DNA of 64,000 nucleotides from Sphingomonas gei (lineage in GTDB: Bacteria; Pseudomonadota; Alphaproteobacteria; Sphingomonadales; Sphingomonadaceae), in the NCBI RefSeq assembly GCF_004792685.1, contig NZ_SRXT01000001.1:434001-498000 (forward strand), read 5' to 3'. Below, piece by piece: positions 1-8,766 of this stretch. The position numbers and the translations under genes are program-made. The notes beneath the pieces are model-generated. The model was not told where the DNA came from, made no database searches, and was given only the letters and a program-made list of their open reading frames with translations. How positions within the stretch are numbered: the stretch's first letter is position 1; every line of letters starts with the position of its first letter.

Positions 1-1
1 C

Positions 2-121
2 GAATCCTATCCGATTCGCCTTACCCAGCTCGCCCATGGCCTGCCCGTAGGCGGCGAGCTCGACTATCTCGACGAAGGGACTCTCGCTCAGGCGCTCCGT
101 GCGCGCCGCCCGGTCGCCTGA
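2..121 (+). CDS. recR: Recombination protein RecR, C-terminal fragment
   Basis: Only the last 39 codons are in the window; the gene begins upstream. The visible end contains [19 protein letters not shown], which matches the conserved RecR C-terminal segment that follows the Toprim domain, and then a TLAQAL stretch before the stop. RecR works with RecF and RecO to load RecA on gapped DNA. It is followed 51 bases later by def on the same strand. The assignment rests on this short but characteristic tail. Confidence 0.85.
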   Translation, partial: ESYPIRLTQLAHGLPVGGELDYLDEGTLAQALRARRPVA

Positions 122-138
122 TAAATAGCGCTGCACGC

Positions 139-166
139 TTGCGACTTTGCGCGCGCCGACTATTTT
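139..166 (+). promoter_or_regulatory. Putative sigma-70 promoter of def
   Basis: TTGCGA at 139-144 and TATTTT at 161-166 are separated by 16 bases. The -10 box ends only six bases before the def ATG, so transcription would start at or next to the start codon. No good Shine-Dalgarno lies before the ATG. This is read by eye and is only a candidate. Confidence 0.35.
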
Positions 167-172
167 AGGCCA

Positions 173-700
173 ATGGCCGTCCTACCCATCCTCGAAGTTC
201 CCGATCCGCGCCTTCGCCTGATCTCCACGCCCGTCGAGACGGTGGACGATGCATTGCGCGATCTGGTCGCCGACATGTTCGACACGATGTACGATGCCCC
301 CGGCATCGGCTTGGCCGCGATCCAGGTCGGCGTGCCCAAGCGGGTGATCGTGATGGACCTGCAGGAAGAAGAGGATGAGGAAGGCAAGCCGATCCGCGCC
401 CCGCGCGTCTTCATCAATCCCGAGATCCTCGATCCCGCCGAGGATCAGTCGGTATATACCGAAGGCTGCCTGTCGATCCCCGAGCAGTTCGCCGAGGTCG
501 AGCGCCCGGCGCATTGCCGGGTCAGATGGCTCGATGCGCAAGGTGCAGCGCATGACGAGGCCTTCGAGGGTCTGCTCGCCACCTGCATCCAGCACGAGAT
601 GGACCATCTCGAAGGCGTGGTGTTCATCGACCATCTCTCGCGCCTCAAGCGCGACATGATCCTCAAGAAGCTGGCCAAGGCGCGGAAAGCCGCCGCATAA
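173..700 (+). CDS. def: Peptide deformylase
   Basis: This 175-residue protein removes the N-formyl group from nascent polypeptides in the cytoplasm. All three deformylase motifs are present: GIGLAAIQ at residues 44-51, EGCLS at 97-101 and QHEMDH at 140-145. The metal ligands are therefore Cys99, His141 and His145, with Glu142 as catalytic base. Length is normal for the family. An acidic stretch of Glu and Asp at residues 65-70 lies in a surface loop position. The ATG has no strong ribosome binding site, and a promoter-like sequence ends six bases upstream. Confidence 0.95.
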   Translation: MAVLPILEVPDPRLRLISTPVETVDDALRDLVADMFDTMYDAPGIGLAAIQVGVPKRVIVMDLQEEEDEEGKPIRAPRVFINPEILDPAEDQSVYTEGCLSIPEQFAEVERPAHCRVRWLDAQGAAHDEAFEGLLATCIQHEMDHLEGVVFIDHLSRLKRDMILKKLAKARKAAA

Positions 701-707
701 GCACGCC

Positions 708-733
708 GTCATCCCGGCGAAGGCCGGGACGAC
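708..733. repeat. Single REP-like hairpin
   Basis: GTCATCCCGGC and GCCGGGACGAC form an inverted repeat around a short GAAG-type loop between def and rmuC. It matches one half of the paired elements found at 29884, 35236, 45071, 51054 and 54509, so it looks like a solo half-element. Confidence 0.75.
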
Positions 734-796
734 GAGTATCTGGTTGCTCCCATCCCCGACGCGGGCTAGGTTCGCCTTCTGTTCCGGGAGGCAAGG

Positions 797-2185
797 TTGG
801 ACTCGCTCGCACTCATCCTGACCGTCATTGCGCTGTTCGCCGGCCTGGCGCTCGGCTGGTTCCTCGGTACCCGTGGCGTTGCCGAAGCCCGCGCCGAACG
901 CGATCGTCGCGAAGCGGACTTCAAGGCGGCAATTTCGGATCTCGCAGCGGCGGAGGAACGGGCGGCGGAAATCCCTGGGCTCCGGGCGGAGCTCGCACAT
1001 ATCCGTGACGAGCGCGACCAAGCCCGGCTCCAGCTCACCGAACTCCGCGCAAAGGCAGAAGCCTTCGAAGAGCGACTCAACGAGTTCAAGGGCGCGCGCG
1101 AGGCGATGGCCGGCCAGTTCCGCGAACTCGCCACCACGATGCTCGGCGAGACCCAGAAGGCCTTTCTCGAGCGCGCCGAAGCACGCTTCAAGCAATCCGA
1201 AGAGGTTGCCGGACAAAACCTCAAGTCGATGCTGCAGCCGGTCAGCGAACGCCTCCAGCGCTACGAGGAGGGTGTCGCCAAGGTCGAGGCCGAGCGGCGC
1301 GACGCATTCGGCGAACTCAAGGGCCAGATCGAGCAGATGCGGATCGGCCAGGAGAAGGTCAGCACCGAAGCTGCCAAATTGGTCAATTCGCTGCGCAACG
1401 CCCCCAAGTCGCGCGGGCGCTGGGGTGAGCAGCAATTGAAGAACGTGCTCGAAACCTGCGGGCTCTCCGAACACACCGACTTCCAGACCGAAGTGAATAC
1501 CGCGGGCGAGGATGGCGGCCGGCTGCGCCCCGACGCGATCGTGCGCGTGCCCGGTGGCCGCGCGCTGGTGATCGACGCCAAGGTGTCGCTCAACGCCTAT
1601 CAGGATGCGTTCGGCGCGGTCGACGATATCGAGCGTTTCGCCGGGCTCAAGGCGCATGCCGATTCGATGCGCGCGCATATCAACGGGCTCGGCAACAAGG
1701 CCTATTGGAGCCAGTTCGAGGACGCGCCGGACTATGTGATCATGTTCGTCCCCGGCGAGCATTTCCTCTCGGCGGCCTTGGAGCATGATCCCACGCTATG
1801 GGATTTCGCGTTCGACAAGCGGGTTTTGCTCTCGACTCCGACCAATCTGATCGCGATCGCGCGCACCGTCGCCGCGGTGTGGCGGCAGGAGAAGCTCGCC
1901 AAGGAGGCCCGCCAGATCGGCGAGCTCGGCAAGGAGTTGTACGACCGACTCGCCAAGGCCCTCGGCGACTTGCGCGTAGTGGGCGGTGGGCTCAACACCG
2001 CAGTCAAGAATTTCAACACCTTCGCCAACAGTCTTGAGAACCGGGCATTGGTCAGCGCGCGCAAGCTCAAGGACCTCAACATCGAAACGGGCGCCCGCGA
2101 GATCGAGGGCATTCCCCCCATCGAACTGCTCGCCAGCCATGCGGATGAGCCCGAGTCGGAGCGAGAGGTAAAGGCCGCCGAATAA
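797..2185 (+). CDS. rmuC: DNA recombination protein RmuC
   Basis: The 462-residue protein has an N-terminal membrane segment (about residues 4-22), a long charged coiled coil (about 28-190), and the RmuC nuclease-like domain including the stretch SRGRWGEQQLKNVLE and the core VIDAKVSLNAY. The family limits inversions at short inverted repeats in E. coli; the biochemical activity is not well defined. The start is TTG at 797, chosen because GGGAGG lies at 786-791 with five-base spacing and the membrane segment begins there. A long opposite-strand ORF across def and rmuC is a codon-bias shadow. Confidence 0.92.
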   Translation: MDSLALILTVIALFAGLALGWFLGTRGVAEARAERDRREADFKAAISDLAAAEERAAEIPGLRAELAHIRDERDQARLQLTELRAKAEAFEERLNEFKGAREAMAGQFRELATTMLGETQKAFLERAEARFKQSEEVAGQNLKSMLQPVSERLQRYEEGVAKVEAERRDAFGELKGQIEQMRIGQEKVSTEAAKLVNSLRNAPKSRGRWGEQQLKNVLETCGLSEHTDFQTEVNTAGEDGGRLRPDAIVRVPGGRALVIDAKVSLNAYQDAFGAVDDIERFAGLKAHADSMRAHINGLGNKAYWSQFEDAPDYVIMFVPGEHFLSAALEHDPTLWDFAFDKRVLLSTPTNLIAIARTVAAVWRQEKLAKEARQIGELGKELYDRLAKALGDLRVVGGGLNTAVKNFNTFANSLENRALVSARKLKDLNIETGAREIEGIPPIELLASHADEPESEREVKAAE

Positions 2186-2259
2186 GAATGCCGCGACGCC
2201 CCATCCCACCTACCGCCGTCCTGTTTCAAACGGGTCAGGCTGTTGTCCCGTGCCGGCCG

Positions 2260-2285
2260 TTCAATCTAGATGAAATCGACTCTAG
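2260..2285. repeat. 26-bp intergenic motif, copy 1
   Basis: The sequence begins TTCAATCTA and ends GACTCTAG. Related copies are at 2662-2686 and 42380-42405. Copies 1 and 2 lie in the same orientation on either side of the larger repeat at 2296-2615. Its role is unknown. Confidence 0.6.
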
Positions 2286-2295
2286 GGCCTGTATT

Positions 2296-2615
2296 CAGTT
2301 AGATATCGAATAGTTAGCGGCTAGGCGGTGGCGCTTCCCTTGGCTTGCGATCCAGGTCTGAATACCTCTTGCAATGTAGGATTTCGTTTGCTGAAAGCGA
2401 TGCGCTACCGCCCTGCGGCCGCTCTTTGACAATATGGATCCCCACGGAAGCACCATGCACGTCTGGGCAGACCTTTGTGATACCGGGATGGCCGGTCGCC
2501 GTTCGGACATGCGCGACACTGTGACCCTGGTCTGACTTTCGCTTCGTCGGATGCGTACGCGGCGGCGCGATCGCCCTCGCGTTGATCGCGAACGGCTTCC
2601 TATTGCGCCCTGACC
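2296..2615 (+). repeat. Dispersed ~300-bp non-coding repeat, copy A
   Basis: The 2186-2690 gap holds no convincing gene. Most of it aligns to the reverse complement of 19803-20105. Blocks identical in both copies include a run from TTGCAATGTAGG through CGTTTGCTGAA at 2370-2396, GCGGCCGCTCTTTGACAATA at 2416-2435, and TGTGACCCTGGT at 2520-2531. The blocks keep the same order, with substitutions and small indels between them, and the similarity ends at a shared CCTGACC. Short ORFs here have no family features. Just downstream, CGATTCCAT at 2623 and ATGGAATCG at 2636 form a nine-base hairpin. Confidence 0.8.
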
Positions 2616-2661
2616 CCAGGGTCGATTCCATATTGATGGAATCGCTGCTTTTCCCGGGCGG

Positions 2662-2686
2662 TTCAATCTAAGTGAATCAATTCTAG
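2662..2686. repeat. 26-bp intergenic motif, copy 2
   Basis: This is a diverged copy of the motif at 2260-2285, starting TTCAATCTA and ending ATTCTAG. It lies five bases from the stop codon of the minus-strand META-domain gene. Confidence 0.55.
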
Positions 2687-2690
2687 GGGC

Positions 2691-3392
2691 TTAGCGCCGG
2701 CGCTCCGGCGCCAGCACCAGCCGGCTGCCCCCGGTACTGGTCAGCACGAGCTTGCCGGCGCGGTTGCGGCTGACGCTCAGTGGCTCGCCCAGGATCCGCA
2801 GCACCGCGCTCTCCTGCACGTTCTCCGCTCGCTGCATGCACGCCATCCGGGTCGAGGCGAGCCGGCCCGCCGTCAGCCGCCCGCGCTCGAAGCGGAAGCT
2901 GCCGTTGAAATTGTTGCAACTGGCATTGCCGCTGATCCGATCGCCGCTGAACGTCACGCGCGGCGTGGTGCGCGGCGCAACCGGCCGCCCGCCGATCGAC
3001 TCGATCCGCCAGCTGCCTTCGAGCAAAGACGCCTGGGCAGGGCGCTCGGACAGGATTTCGCCGCCGCAGCCGCGCAACGTGCGTCCGCCGACATTGATCG
3101 TCACGGTATCGTGATAGGTCCGGTCGCTCATGCCGTCGCTGCACTCGACATGGGTGATGTCGACAGTGAGGCGGCGGGTACGGTAATTCTCGCCGTTGAA
3201 GCCGATGGTCGGCCGCGGGCGCGCGACGCTGACGACGCGACCGGCTGCCGGCTGGTAGCGGATCGTCGACCCGTCGATCGTCAGCGACCAGAACGGCTCG
3301 GTGCCGCTCGCACGATACGGCTGGGCATTCGACTGGGCGGAAGCGGGCAGGGCGGTCAGCATCAGCAATCCGGCGGCGGCGAGTTTGATCAC
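2691..3392 (-). CDS. Exported META-domain protein (HslJ-like, COG3650-like N-terminus)
   Basis: The 233-residue product has an N-terminal signal peptide (LAAAGLLMLTALPASAQ), so it should be periplasmic or surface-exposed. Residues around 25-125 contain SGTEPFWSLTIDGS, typical of the COG3650-type domain. The second half, from LLEGSWRIESIGG, is a META domain with the characteristic SGNASCNNFNGSF and RMACM segments. META domains occur in HslJ, linked to novobiocin resistance in E. coli, but no enzyme activity is established. The GTG start at 3392 is preferred: AAGGAG lies just upstream and it begins the signal peptide, whereas a longer reading frame to 3440 does not. Confidence 0.82.
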   Translation of the reverse strand: MIKLAAAGLLMLTALPASAQSNAQPYRASGTEPFWSLTIDGSTIRYQPAAGRVVSVARPRPTIGFNGENYRTRRLTVDITHVECSDGMSDRTYHDTVTINVGGRTLRGCGGEILSERPAQASLLEGSWRIESIGGRPVAPRTTPRVTFSGDRISGNASCNNFNGSFRFERGRLTAGRLASTRMACMQRAENVQESAVLRILGEPLSVSRNRAGKLVLTSTGGSRLVLAPERRR

Positions 3393-3467
3393 GACTTGGT
3401 CTCCTTGGTCATGGCGCTCTGCCGCCCCGCGGCTGAACAATGCATGGCCGTAACGATCGGCTTCCGT

Positions 3468-4274
3468 TCAGGATGCCCCGCGCGTCCTGCTCAGCACCTC
3501 ATATGCCATCACGGCTGTCGCGACGGCGGCATTGAGGCTGTCGGCCTTGCCGAGCATCGGAATCTTGACCAGCAGGTCGCACTCGGCGGCCATGAAGTCG
3601 GGCATGCCCTGTGCTTCGTTGCCGGTGAGCAGGAACGTCGGCGCGGCATAGGCTGGCGCCTTGTAATCATATTCGGTGTCGAGGCTGAGCCCCACCAATT
3701 GTCCCGGGCCCGCGCGGAGCCAGGGTACGAACTCGGCCCAGCTCGCTTTGGCGACGGGCATGGTGAACAGCGCCCCCATGCTCGCCCGAACCGCCTCGAC
3801 CGAGAAGGGATCGACGCATTCGTCGATCAGGATCAGCCCGCCCGCGCCGACGGCATCGCCGGTGCGCAGGATCGTGCCGAGATTGCCGGGATCGCGCAGC
3901 CGTTCGGCGACCAGCCAGATCGGCGACGTGTTCCGGTCGAGATCGTCCAGGCCCAGCGCGAACTCGGGATAGACGCCCACCACCGCACCGGGATTGTCCT
4001 TACCCGAAAGCTTGGAGAGGATGTCGGCATTGGTCTCGATTGCCTCGCCGCCCGCTGCCTCGGTCGCCGCGACCAAAGCGAGGACCAGAGGGTGGCTCGC
4101 CATGTCCTTGGCGAAAAACAGATATTCGGGCAGCCGCCCGGCCTCGCGCGCCTCGGTCAGGATGCGCAGCCCCTCCGCGAGGAACAGCCCTTCCTCGCGC
4201 CGATGCCGCTTTTCGCGCAGCAGCCGGACGCGCTTGATCAGCGGGTTGGAGAAAGCGGTTATCTCGCGGGGCAT
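3468..4274 (-). CDS. TrmH/SpoU-family RNA 2'-O-methyltransferase
   Basis: The 268-residue protein has an N-terminal substrate-binding extension (SNPLIKRVRLLREKRHR) and a C-terminal SPOUT domain. The three SpoU motifs are visible: ERLRDPGNLGTILRT, LLTGNEAQGMP and IPMLGKADSLNAAVA. The family uses S-adenosylmethionine to methylate ribose 2'-hydroxyls in rRNA or tRNA through a knotted fold. The exact nucleotide cannot be read from the sequence. It lies eight bases downstream of the HPr gene on the same strand and may be read through from that operon. Confidence 0.88.
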   Translation of the reverse strand: MPREITAFSNPLIKRVRLLREKRHRREEGLFLAEGLRILTEAREAGRLPEYLFFAKDMASHPLVLALVAATEAAGGEAIETNADILSKLSGKDNPGAVVGVYPEFALGLDDLDRNTSPIWLVAERLRDPGNLGTILRTGDAVGAGGLILIDECVDPFSVEAVRASMGALFTMPVAKASWAEFVPWLRAGPGQLVGLSLDTEYDYKAPAYAAPTFLLTGNEAQGMPDFMAAECDLLVKIPMLGKADSLNAAVATAVMAYEVLSRTRGAS

Positions 4275-4282
4275 GGCCCGGC

Positions 4283-4555
4283 TCAGTCTTCGCCGAAGCG
4301 CGCCTCGACGAGCTCCGCCAGCGCCTGCACCGCCTCGTGCGCGCCGTCGCCTTCGGCGCTGATCGTGATGCTGTCGCCCTTGGCGGCGCCCAGCATCATC
4401 AGGTCGAGGATCGAAGTACCCGAGGCGCTCGATCCATCCTTCTCGACGGTGAGCTCGACGGGGTGGCTCGACGCGAGCGTGACGAACGCCATGCTCGCGC
4501 GGGCGTGCAGGCCGCGTTGGTTCTCGATCAATACGTTACGCGTCGCACGGCTCAC
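4283..4555 (-). CDS. HPr-family phosphocarrier protein
   Basis: The 90-residue cytoplasmic protein carries the phospho-accepting histidine in RGLHARAS (His17) and the regulatory serine region GTSILDLMML (Ser48), which HPr kinase would modify. It starts with GTG and overlaps the EIIA stop by four bases, so the two are translationally coupled. With EIIA, RapZ and HprK next to it but no sugar EIIB or EIIC, this fits the regulatory, non-transporting PTS common in alphaproteobacteria. Enzyme I must be encoded elsewhere. Confidence 0.93.
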   Translation of the reverse strand: MSRATRNVLIENQRGLHARASMAFVTLASSHPVELTVEKDGSSASGTSILDLMMLGAAKGDSITISAEGDGAHEAVQALAELVEARFGED

Positions 4556-4959
4556 GCGGCGGCCTCTCCCAAAACTTCGGATGCGACGGTGATGTATTTG
4601 CGCCCCGCGTCGCGCGCGGCGGCAACCGCCTCGGTCACTTTCATCGCCTTGCGCGCGCTTCCCAGCCGGATCAACATCGGCAGGTTGATCCCGGCGATGA
4701 CTTCGATCCGCCCCGCTTCCATCAACGAGATGGCGAGGTTAGACGGCGTGCCGCCGAACAGGTCGCTGAGCACGATCACCCCGCGGCCTTCGTCGACGCG
4801 CGCGATCGCCGCGGCGATGTCGGCGCGGCGGGCTTCCATGTCGTCGTCGGGGCCGATCGAGATCGGTTCGATCCGCTCCTGCTTGCCCACTACATGTTCC
4901 ATCGCGACCACGAACTCTTCGGCGAGTCGTCCGTGCGTCACGAGCACCAAACCAATCAT
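4552..4959 (-). CDS. PTS EIIA component, mannose (EIIA-Man) type
   Basis: The 135-residue protein has the EIIA-Man fold signature: VTHGRLAEE with the phosphorylatable His9, and LSDLFGGTPSNLA around residue 65. Without EIIB/EIIC partners it probably acts as a phosphorylation-state sensor fed by HPr rather than in sugar uptake. It sits one base after rapZ and overlaps the HPr gene by four bases, inside a compact operon. Confidence 0.92.
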   Translation of the reverse strand: MIGLVLVTHGRLAEEFVVAMEHVVGKQERIEPISIGPDDDMEARRADIAAAIARVDEGRGVIVLSDLFGGTPSNLAISLMEAGRIEVIAGINLPMLIRLGSARKAMKVTEAVAAARDAGRKYITVASEVLGEAAA

Positions 4960-4960
4960 T

Positions 4961-5899
4961 TCAAACTCCGCCCCCTGATATGGTCACCGGGGCCCCCTCC
5001 AGCGAGTCCTGCGGCGCGGTCTGCAAATCGCGGTGCGTCACCGTGGGCGAAAATCCTTCCTCACGCAACCGCCGCGCCATCCGTTCGGCGACGTGGACCG
5101 AGCGGTGGCGCCCCCCCGTACAGCCGAACGCGGCGGTAACATATGCTTTTCCCTCAGCCTGATAGCGGGGCAGCAGCAGCAGCAGCAGCGCCTCGATCTG
5201 CGCCATCGCCTGTCCATAAGCGGGATCCTCGGCGATATAGTCCGAGACCTCCACGTCGCGGCCGGTCCCCGGGCGAAGCACTTCCACCCAATGTGGATTG
5301 CGCAGGAAGCGCATGTCGAACACCAGATCGGCATCGCGCGGCAGTCCGCGGGCGAAGCCGAAAGAGGTGATCGTCAGCACGGTCTCGCCCATTCCCTCCC
5401 CGGCGAAGGTCGAGCGGATCTGCTGCTGCAATTCGTTGGACGAGAAATTGGTGGTGTCGATGAGCCGGTTCGACCAGCGCCGCAGCGGCGTGAGCAATTC
5501 GCGCTCGCGTGCGATGCCGTCGCTGGCCGGGCGATCCTGCGCCAGCGGGTGGCGCCGCCGCGTCTCCGAATAGCGCCGCTCGAGCTCCGCGCCGGCGCAT
5601 TCGAGGAACAAGGTGCCGACCTGATGACCGTCCTGCTCGCTCAGCTTCTTGATGCGCTGGACGATGCTCTCGGCATCGAATCCGCGGGTCTGGGTGCCGA
5701 TGCCCAACGCGAGCGGGCGCGCGTCGTCGCCATCCGTCCCTTCGCCCGGCGGGGTATCGAGCAAGCGGTGCAGCAGGAGGAGCGGGAGGTTGTCCACCGT
5801 CTCCCAGCCGAGATCCTCGAGCGTCCGCAACACAGTCGATTTGCCGGCACCCGAGAGACCAGTGACGAGCAATATCTGTTTGGGTCGTCGCTCGCTCAC
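4961..5899 (-). CDS. rapZ: RNase adapter protein RapZ (YvcJ/YhbJ family)
   Basis: The 312-residue protein starts with a Walker A loop, GLSGAGKS at residues 14-21, and ends in the conserved RapZ C-terminal region containing FGCTGGRHRSV. A second conserved stretch, FVFDMRFLRNPHWV-like, is seen as DLVFDMRFLRNPHW. In enterobacteria RapZ guides RNase E to the sRNA GlmZ and controls glucosamine-6-phosphate synthesis; the target here is unknown. The GTG start overlaps the hprK stop (GTGA), showing translational coupling. Confidence 0.94.
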   Translation of the reverse strand: MSERRPKQILLVTGLSGAGKSTVLRTLEDLGWETVDNLPLLLLHRLLDTPPGEGTDGDDARPLALGIGTQTRGFDAESIVQRIKKLSEQDGHQVGTLFLECAGAELERRYSETRRRHPLAQDRPASDGIARERELLTPLRRWSNRLIDTTNFSSNELQQQIRSTFAGEGMGETVLTITSFGFARGLPRDADLVFDMRFLRNPHWVEVLRPGTGRDVEVSDYIAEDPAYGQAMAQIEALLLLLLPRYQAEGKAYVTAAFGCTGGRHRSVHVAERMARRLREEGFSPTVTHRDLQTAPQDSLEGAPVTISGGGV

Positions 5900-6339
5900 T
5901 GGAGCGCCTGTCTGAGCGCGAGTTCGACCTTGATCGGCGCCGAAGGCTCGAGCGCGGCAAGCGCCAGCACCGGCACGTCGATCCCGGCGATCCGCCGGGT
6001 TCGGGGATCTTCCGGAAACCGGGGCGGAGCATCGAGGATGACGATCAGCAGATCCACCGGAGCACGCTCGACATTGGGCATCTCGACAATGCCCAGCCCG
6101 CGCACTTCGATCCTTCCCGCAAGCCCCGCCGGCGCGCAGGCGATCAGTCCGCCCTCATGCCGCTGGCAGACGATTTGGCCGTCGGCGACGAGTGCGGCCC
6201 CACGGTCGATCAGGCGCAACGCGAGATCGGATTTGCCCTCGCCCGAGCGTCCTTCGATGAGCACTGCGCGCCCGCCGATCGCGACGCAGGCGCCGTGTAC
6301 GGTCTCCGACGAGACTTCGGGAAGCCGGATTTCGGGCAT
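5896..6339 (-). CDS. hprK: HPr kinase/phosphorylase, short alphaproteobacterial form
   Basis: At 147 residues this is only the C-terminal catalytic part of the Firmicute-type HprK (about 310 residues), which is the usual alphaproteobacterial form and not a truncation in this genome. The P-loop is GRSGEGKS at residues 30-37, preceded by VHGACVAIGGRAVLI. It should phosphorylate the serine of the HPr encoded three genes downstream. It begins one base into the stop of the ChvG-like kinase gene, linking the sensor kinase and PTS genes in one transcript. Confidence 0.9.
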   Translation of the reverse strand: MPEIRLPEVSSETVHGACVAIGGRAVLIEGRSGEGKSDLALRLIDRGAALVADGQIVCQRHEGGLIACAPAGLAGRIEVRGLGIVEMPNVERAPVDLLIVILDAPPRFPEDPRTRRIAGIDVPVLALAALEPSAPIKVELALRQALQ

Positions 6340-7913
6340 CAGTCGCGCTCCACCAATGGCAGCCGCACTACGAACCGCGCTCCGCGCAATCGATCCTCGC
6401 GTGTTTCCACTGAAATGCTCCCCTGATGGCCTTCGACGATGGTGCGTGCGATGGCAAGACCTAGCCCCGAATGCTGACCAAAGGCTTCACTTTGCGGTCG
6501 GACGGAGTGGAATCGGCGGAAAACCGCCTCGCGCGCTTCGTCAGGCACGCCCGGGCCCTCGTCCTCGACTCGCACGACGAGCATCTCGCGGTCGCTCGTC
6601 GCGGAGATGGTGACCAAGCCGCCTGCCGGCGAGAAGGACACGGCGTTCTCGATCAGATTCTCGAACACCCGCTCGAGCCGCGCGCCTTCGCCGAGCACCG
6701 TGAGCGACGCGCCGGGGCGGCGATCGAACAGGATGCGGATGTCATTTGGCAGGCCGCGCGTCTCGCGTTGCTCGAGCAACGCCGCGATCATCGCGCCGAC
6801 GTCGATCGGCTCGAAGGTGGCGCGGCTGAGCTGCGCATCGAGGCGCGAGGCGTCCGATATGTCGGTGATCAGCCGGTCGAGCCGGTGGACGTCGTCGCGC
6901 ACGATTGCGAGCAATTGCTCCTGCAGCGCCGGATCCTTGACCTTGGAGAGACCTTCGACCGCCGACCGGAGCGAGGCGAGGGGGTTCTTGAGTTCGTGCG
7001 TCACATCCGCCGCGAAACTCTCGGTGGCGTCGATCCGCGCGCGCAACGCCTGGCTCATGTCCGAGATGGCGCGCGCCAGCAATCCGATCTCGTCGCTGCG
7101 CTCGGGCAGGCGCGGCACGATCACCTCGCGCGCACGCCCCAGCCGGACGCGTACCGCCGCCCGCGCCAGCCGCCGCAACGGCCGAACGATCGTCCGCGCC
7201 AGGAAAAGCGAAAGCAGGATCGACAGCAGCGAGACGATCGCCACCACCACGCCCAGTCGGAAGCGCTCCAGCCTGACGGTCTGAGTGATGTCGCGCGCGT
7301 TGACCGTCGTCATCACCACGCCCAATTGGGTGATCGGTGCCGCCGCAGTGATCACCGGCGTGCGATCTGGCGCGCGCCAGACCGTCGCCGGCGTGCCGTG
7401 CGTCTCGCGCGCCGTGCGGACGTCGGGCCAATCGAGCCCGCGATCACGCCGCCGCTCGCGATAGAGCGGGGCACGGTCCGCCCCCGCCACGGTGTCGATC
7501 AACGCATCGAGGAAGCGCGCGGTGGTCTGGTTCGGCGGATCCTTGTCGGGGTCGCGCAGCACGAGATTGCGCAGCCCGAGATCGTGGCTGTCGGTGATCA
7601 GCTTGCCGCTCTCATCATAGAGCCGCACGCGGGTGCCGGTATCGCGGGCGAGGCTGAGCACGAGCAAGTCACGGCGCTCCGGAGTCGCCGATGCCACTGC
7701 CTGTGCGATCAGCCGGACCTCGCCGCGTGCCTGCGCCACCCGGCTGTCGACGATCCGGCTTCGATACGAATCGAGGTAGAAAAAGCCGCTGCCAAGCAAG
7801 GCGAGCGCGAAGATGTTGACCGCGAGGATCCTCGGCGTGAGGCTGACGCGGTTCGACCATTTGAGCGCGAGGTCGCGCTCGTTATTCGTCCGAGAAGCGA
7901 TAACCGGCGCCAT
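6339..7913 (-). CDS. chvG: ChvG-like membrane sensor histidine kinase
   Basis: The protein (about 524 residues) has a membrane segment in [20 protein letters not shown], a periplasmic stimulus-sensing domain, a second membrane segment ([18 protein letters not shown]), a HAMP linker, the H-box [14 protein letters not shown], an N-box ([12 protein letters not shown]) and a G-box with EDEGPGVP and SGLGLAIA. The motif set and the position between chvI and hprK fit ChvG/ExoS, which responds to acidity and envelope stress in rhizobia and Agrobacterium. The start is uncertain: ATG at 7913 or 7931, both inside the end of chvI. Confidence 0.92.
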   Translation of the reverse strand: MAPVIASRTNNERDLALKWSNRVSLTPRILAVNIFALALLGSGFFYLDSYRSRIVDSRVAQARGEVRLIAQAVASATPERRDLLVLSLARDTGTRVRLYDESGKLITDSHDLGLRNLVLRDPDKDPPNQTTARFLDALIDTVAGADRAPLYRERRRDRGLDWPDVRTARETHGTPATVWRAPDRTPVITAAAPITQLGVVMTTVNARDITQTVRLERFRLGVVVAIVSLLSILLSLFLARTIVRPLRRLARAAVRVRLGRAREVIVPRLPERSDEIGLLARAISDMSQALRARIDATESFAADVTHELKNPLASLRSAVEGLSKVKDPALQEQLLAIVRDDVHRLDRLITDISDASRLDAQLSRATFEPIDVGAMIAALLEQRETRGLPNDIRILFDRRPGASLTVLGEGARLERVFENLIENAVSFSPAGGLVTISATSDREMLVVRVEDEGPGVPDEAREAVFRRFHSVRPQSEAFGQHSGLGLAIARTIVEGHQGSISVETREDRLRGARFVVRLPLVERD

Positions 7914-8589
7914 ACAGCGTTTCGATAGCATCGAACTCGGGATCGACCTGCCGGAATTTGCGCCGCACGCGCTTGATGTGGCTGTCTATGGTGCGGTCGT
8001 CGACATAGATGTCGTCCTGATAGGCCGCGTCCATCAGCTGATTGCGTGTCTTGACGATTCCCGGGCGCTGCGCGAGCGTCTCGAGGATCAGGAACTCGGT
8101 GACGGTCAGCGTCACGTTGGTGCCGCCCCAGGTGACGCGGTGCCGCGCCGGGTCCATCGTCAGCCGTCCGCGCTCGAGCGCTTCCGCCGGGACCTGCTCG
8201 CCACCCTCGGCGCTCGGCTGGGTGGGTTCGGTCCGGCGGAGGATCGCGCGGATGCGGGCGATCAGCAGGCGCTGGCTGAACGGCTTCGAAATATAGTCGT
8301 CGGCACCCATCGCCAGCCCGAGCGCCTCATCGAGTTCGTCGTCCTTGCTGGTGAGGAAGATCACCGGGATCGCGCTCTTCTCGCGCAGCCGTCGCAGCAG
8401 CTCGAGCCCGTCCATCTTGGGCATCTTGATGTCGAGCACTGCGAGATCGGGGGGGTTCTCGATCAGCGCCTTCAACGCACTCTCGCCGTCCGAATAGACG
8501 CGGGTCAGGAAGCCCTCGGTCTGGAGGGCGATCGAGACCGAGGTCAGGATGTTGCGGTCGTCATCGACCAGCGCGATCGTTGCGGTCAT
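7882..8589 (-). CDS. chvI: ChvI-like response regulator (OmpR family)
   Basis: The 235-residue regulator has a receiver domain with phosphorylatable Asp53 in [11 protein letters not shown] and conserved Lys in ISKPFSQ. It is followed by an OmpR-type winged helix ([30 protein letters not shown]). The internal ATG at 8589 is chosen because ChvI proteins begin [11 protein letters not shown]; a GTG at 8625 would add 12 residues. It is transcribed away from pckA across a roughly 175-base shared upstream region, the classic alphaproteobacterial arrangement. Confidence 0.93.
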   Translation of the reverse strand: MTATIALVDDDRNILTSVSIALQTEGFLTRVYSDGESALKALIENPPDLAVLDIKMPKMDGLELLRRLREKSAIPVIFLTSKDDELDEALGLAMGADDYISKPFSQRLLIARIRAILRRTEPTQPSAEGGEQVPAEALERGRLTMDPARHRVTWGGTNVTLTVTEFLILETLAQRPGIVKTRNQLMDAAYQDDIYVDDRTIDSHIKRVRRKFRQVDPEFDAIETLYGAGYRFSDE

Positions 8590-8766
8590 GCCGGGGAGCG
8601 TGCGTGGCTTTGGAGCATCAGTCACCGGTTAAAGCAAAGTCGTGACCGGCTCAATCTACTGACAACGCTTACCCGGATTGACGCCCTTCGCGCCCGCTGC
8701 CTATGCCCGGGCCATTGATAACGCGGCCCCGCCCTCGGGCAGGGGCTTAGCGACCTTGGAGGTTGG

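Noticed and set aside
182-1786. Long minus-strand open frame across def and rmuC
   Set aside because: It runs antisense to two clear genes and shows only the low-complexity composition typical of GC-rich shadow frames.
2186-2690. A small gene in the post-rmuC gap
   Set aside because: The open frames are shared with copy B only in conserved DNA blocks, have no ribosome binding site and change frame between copies.
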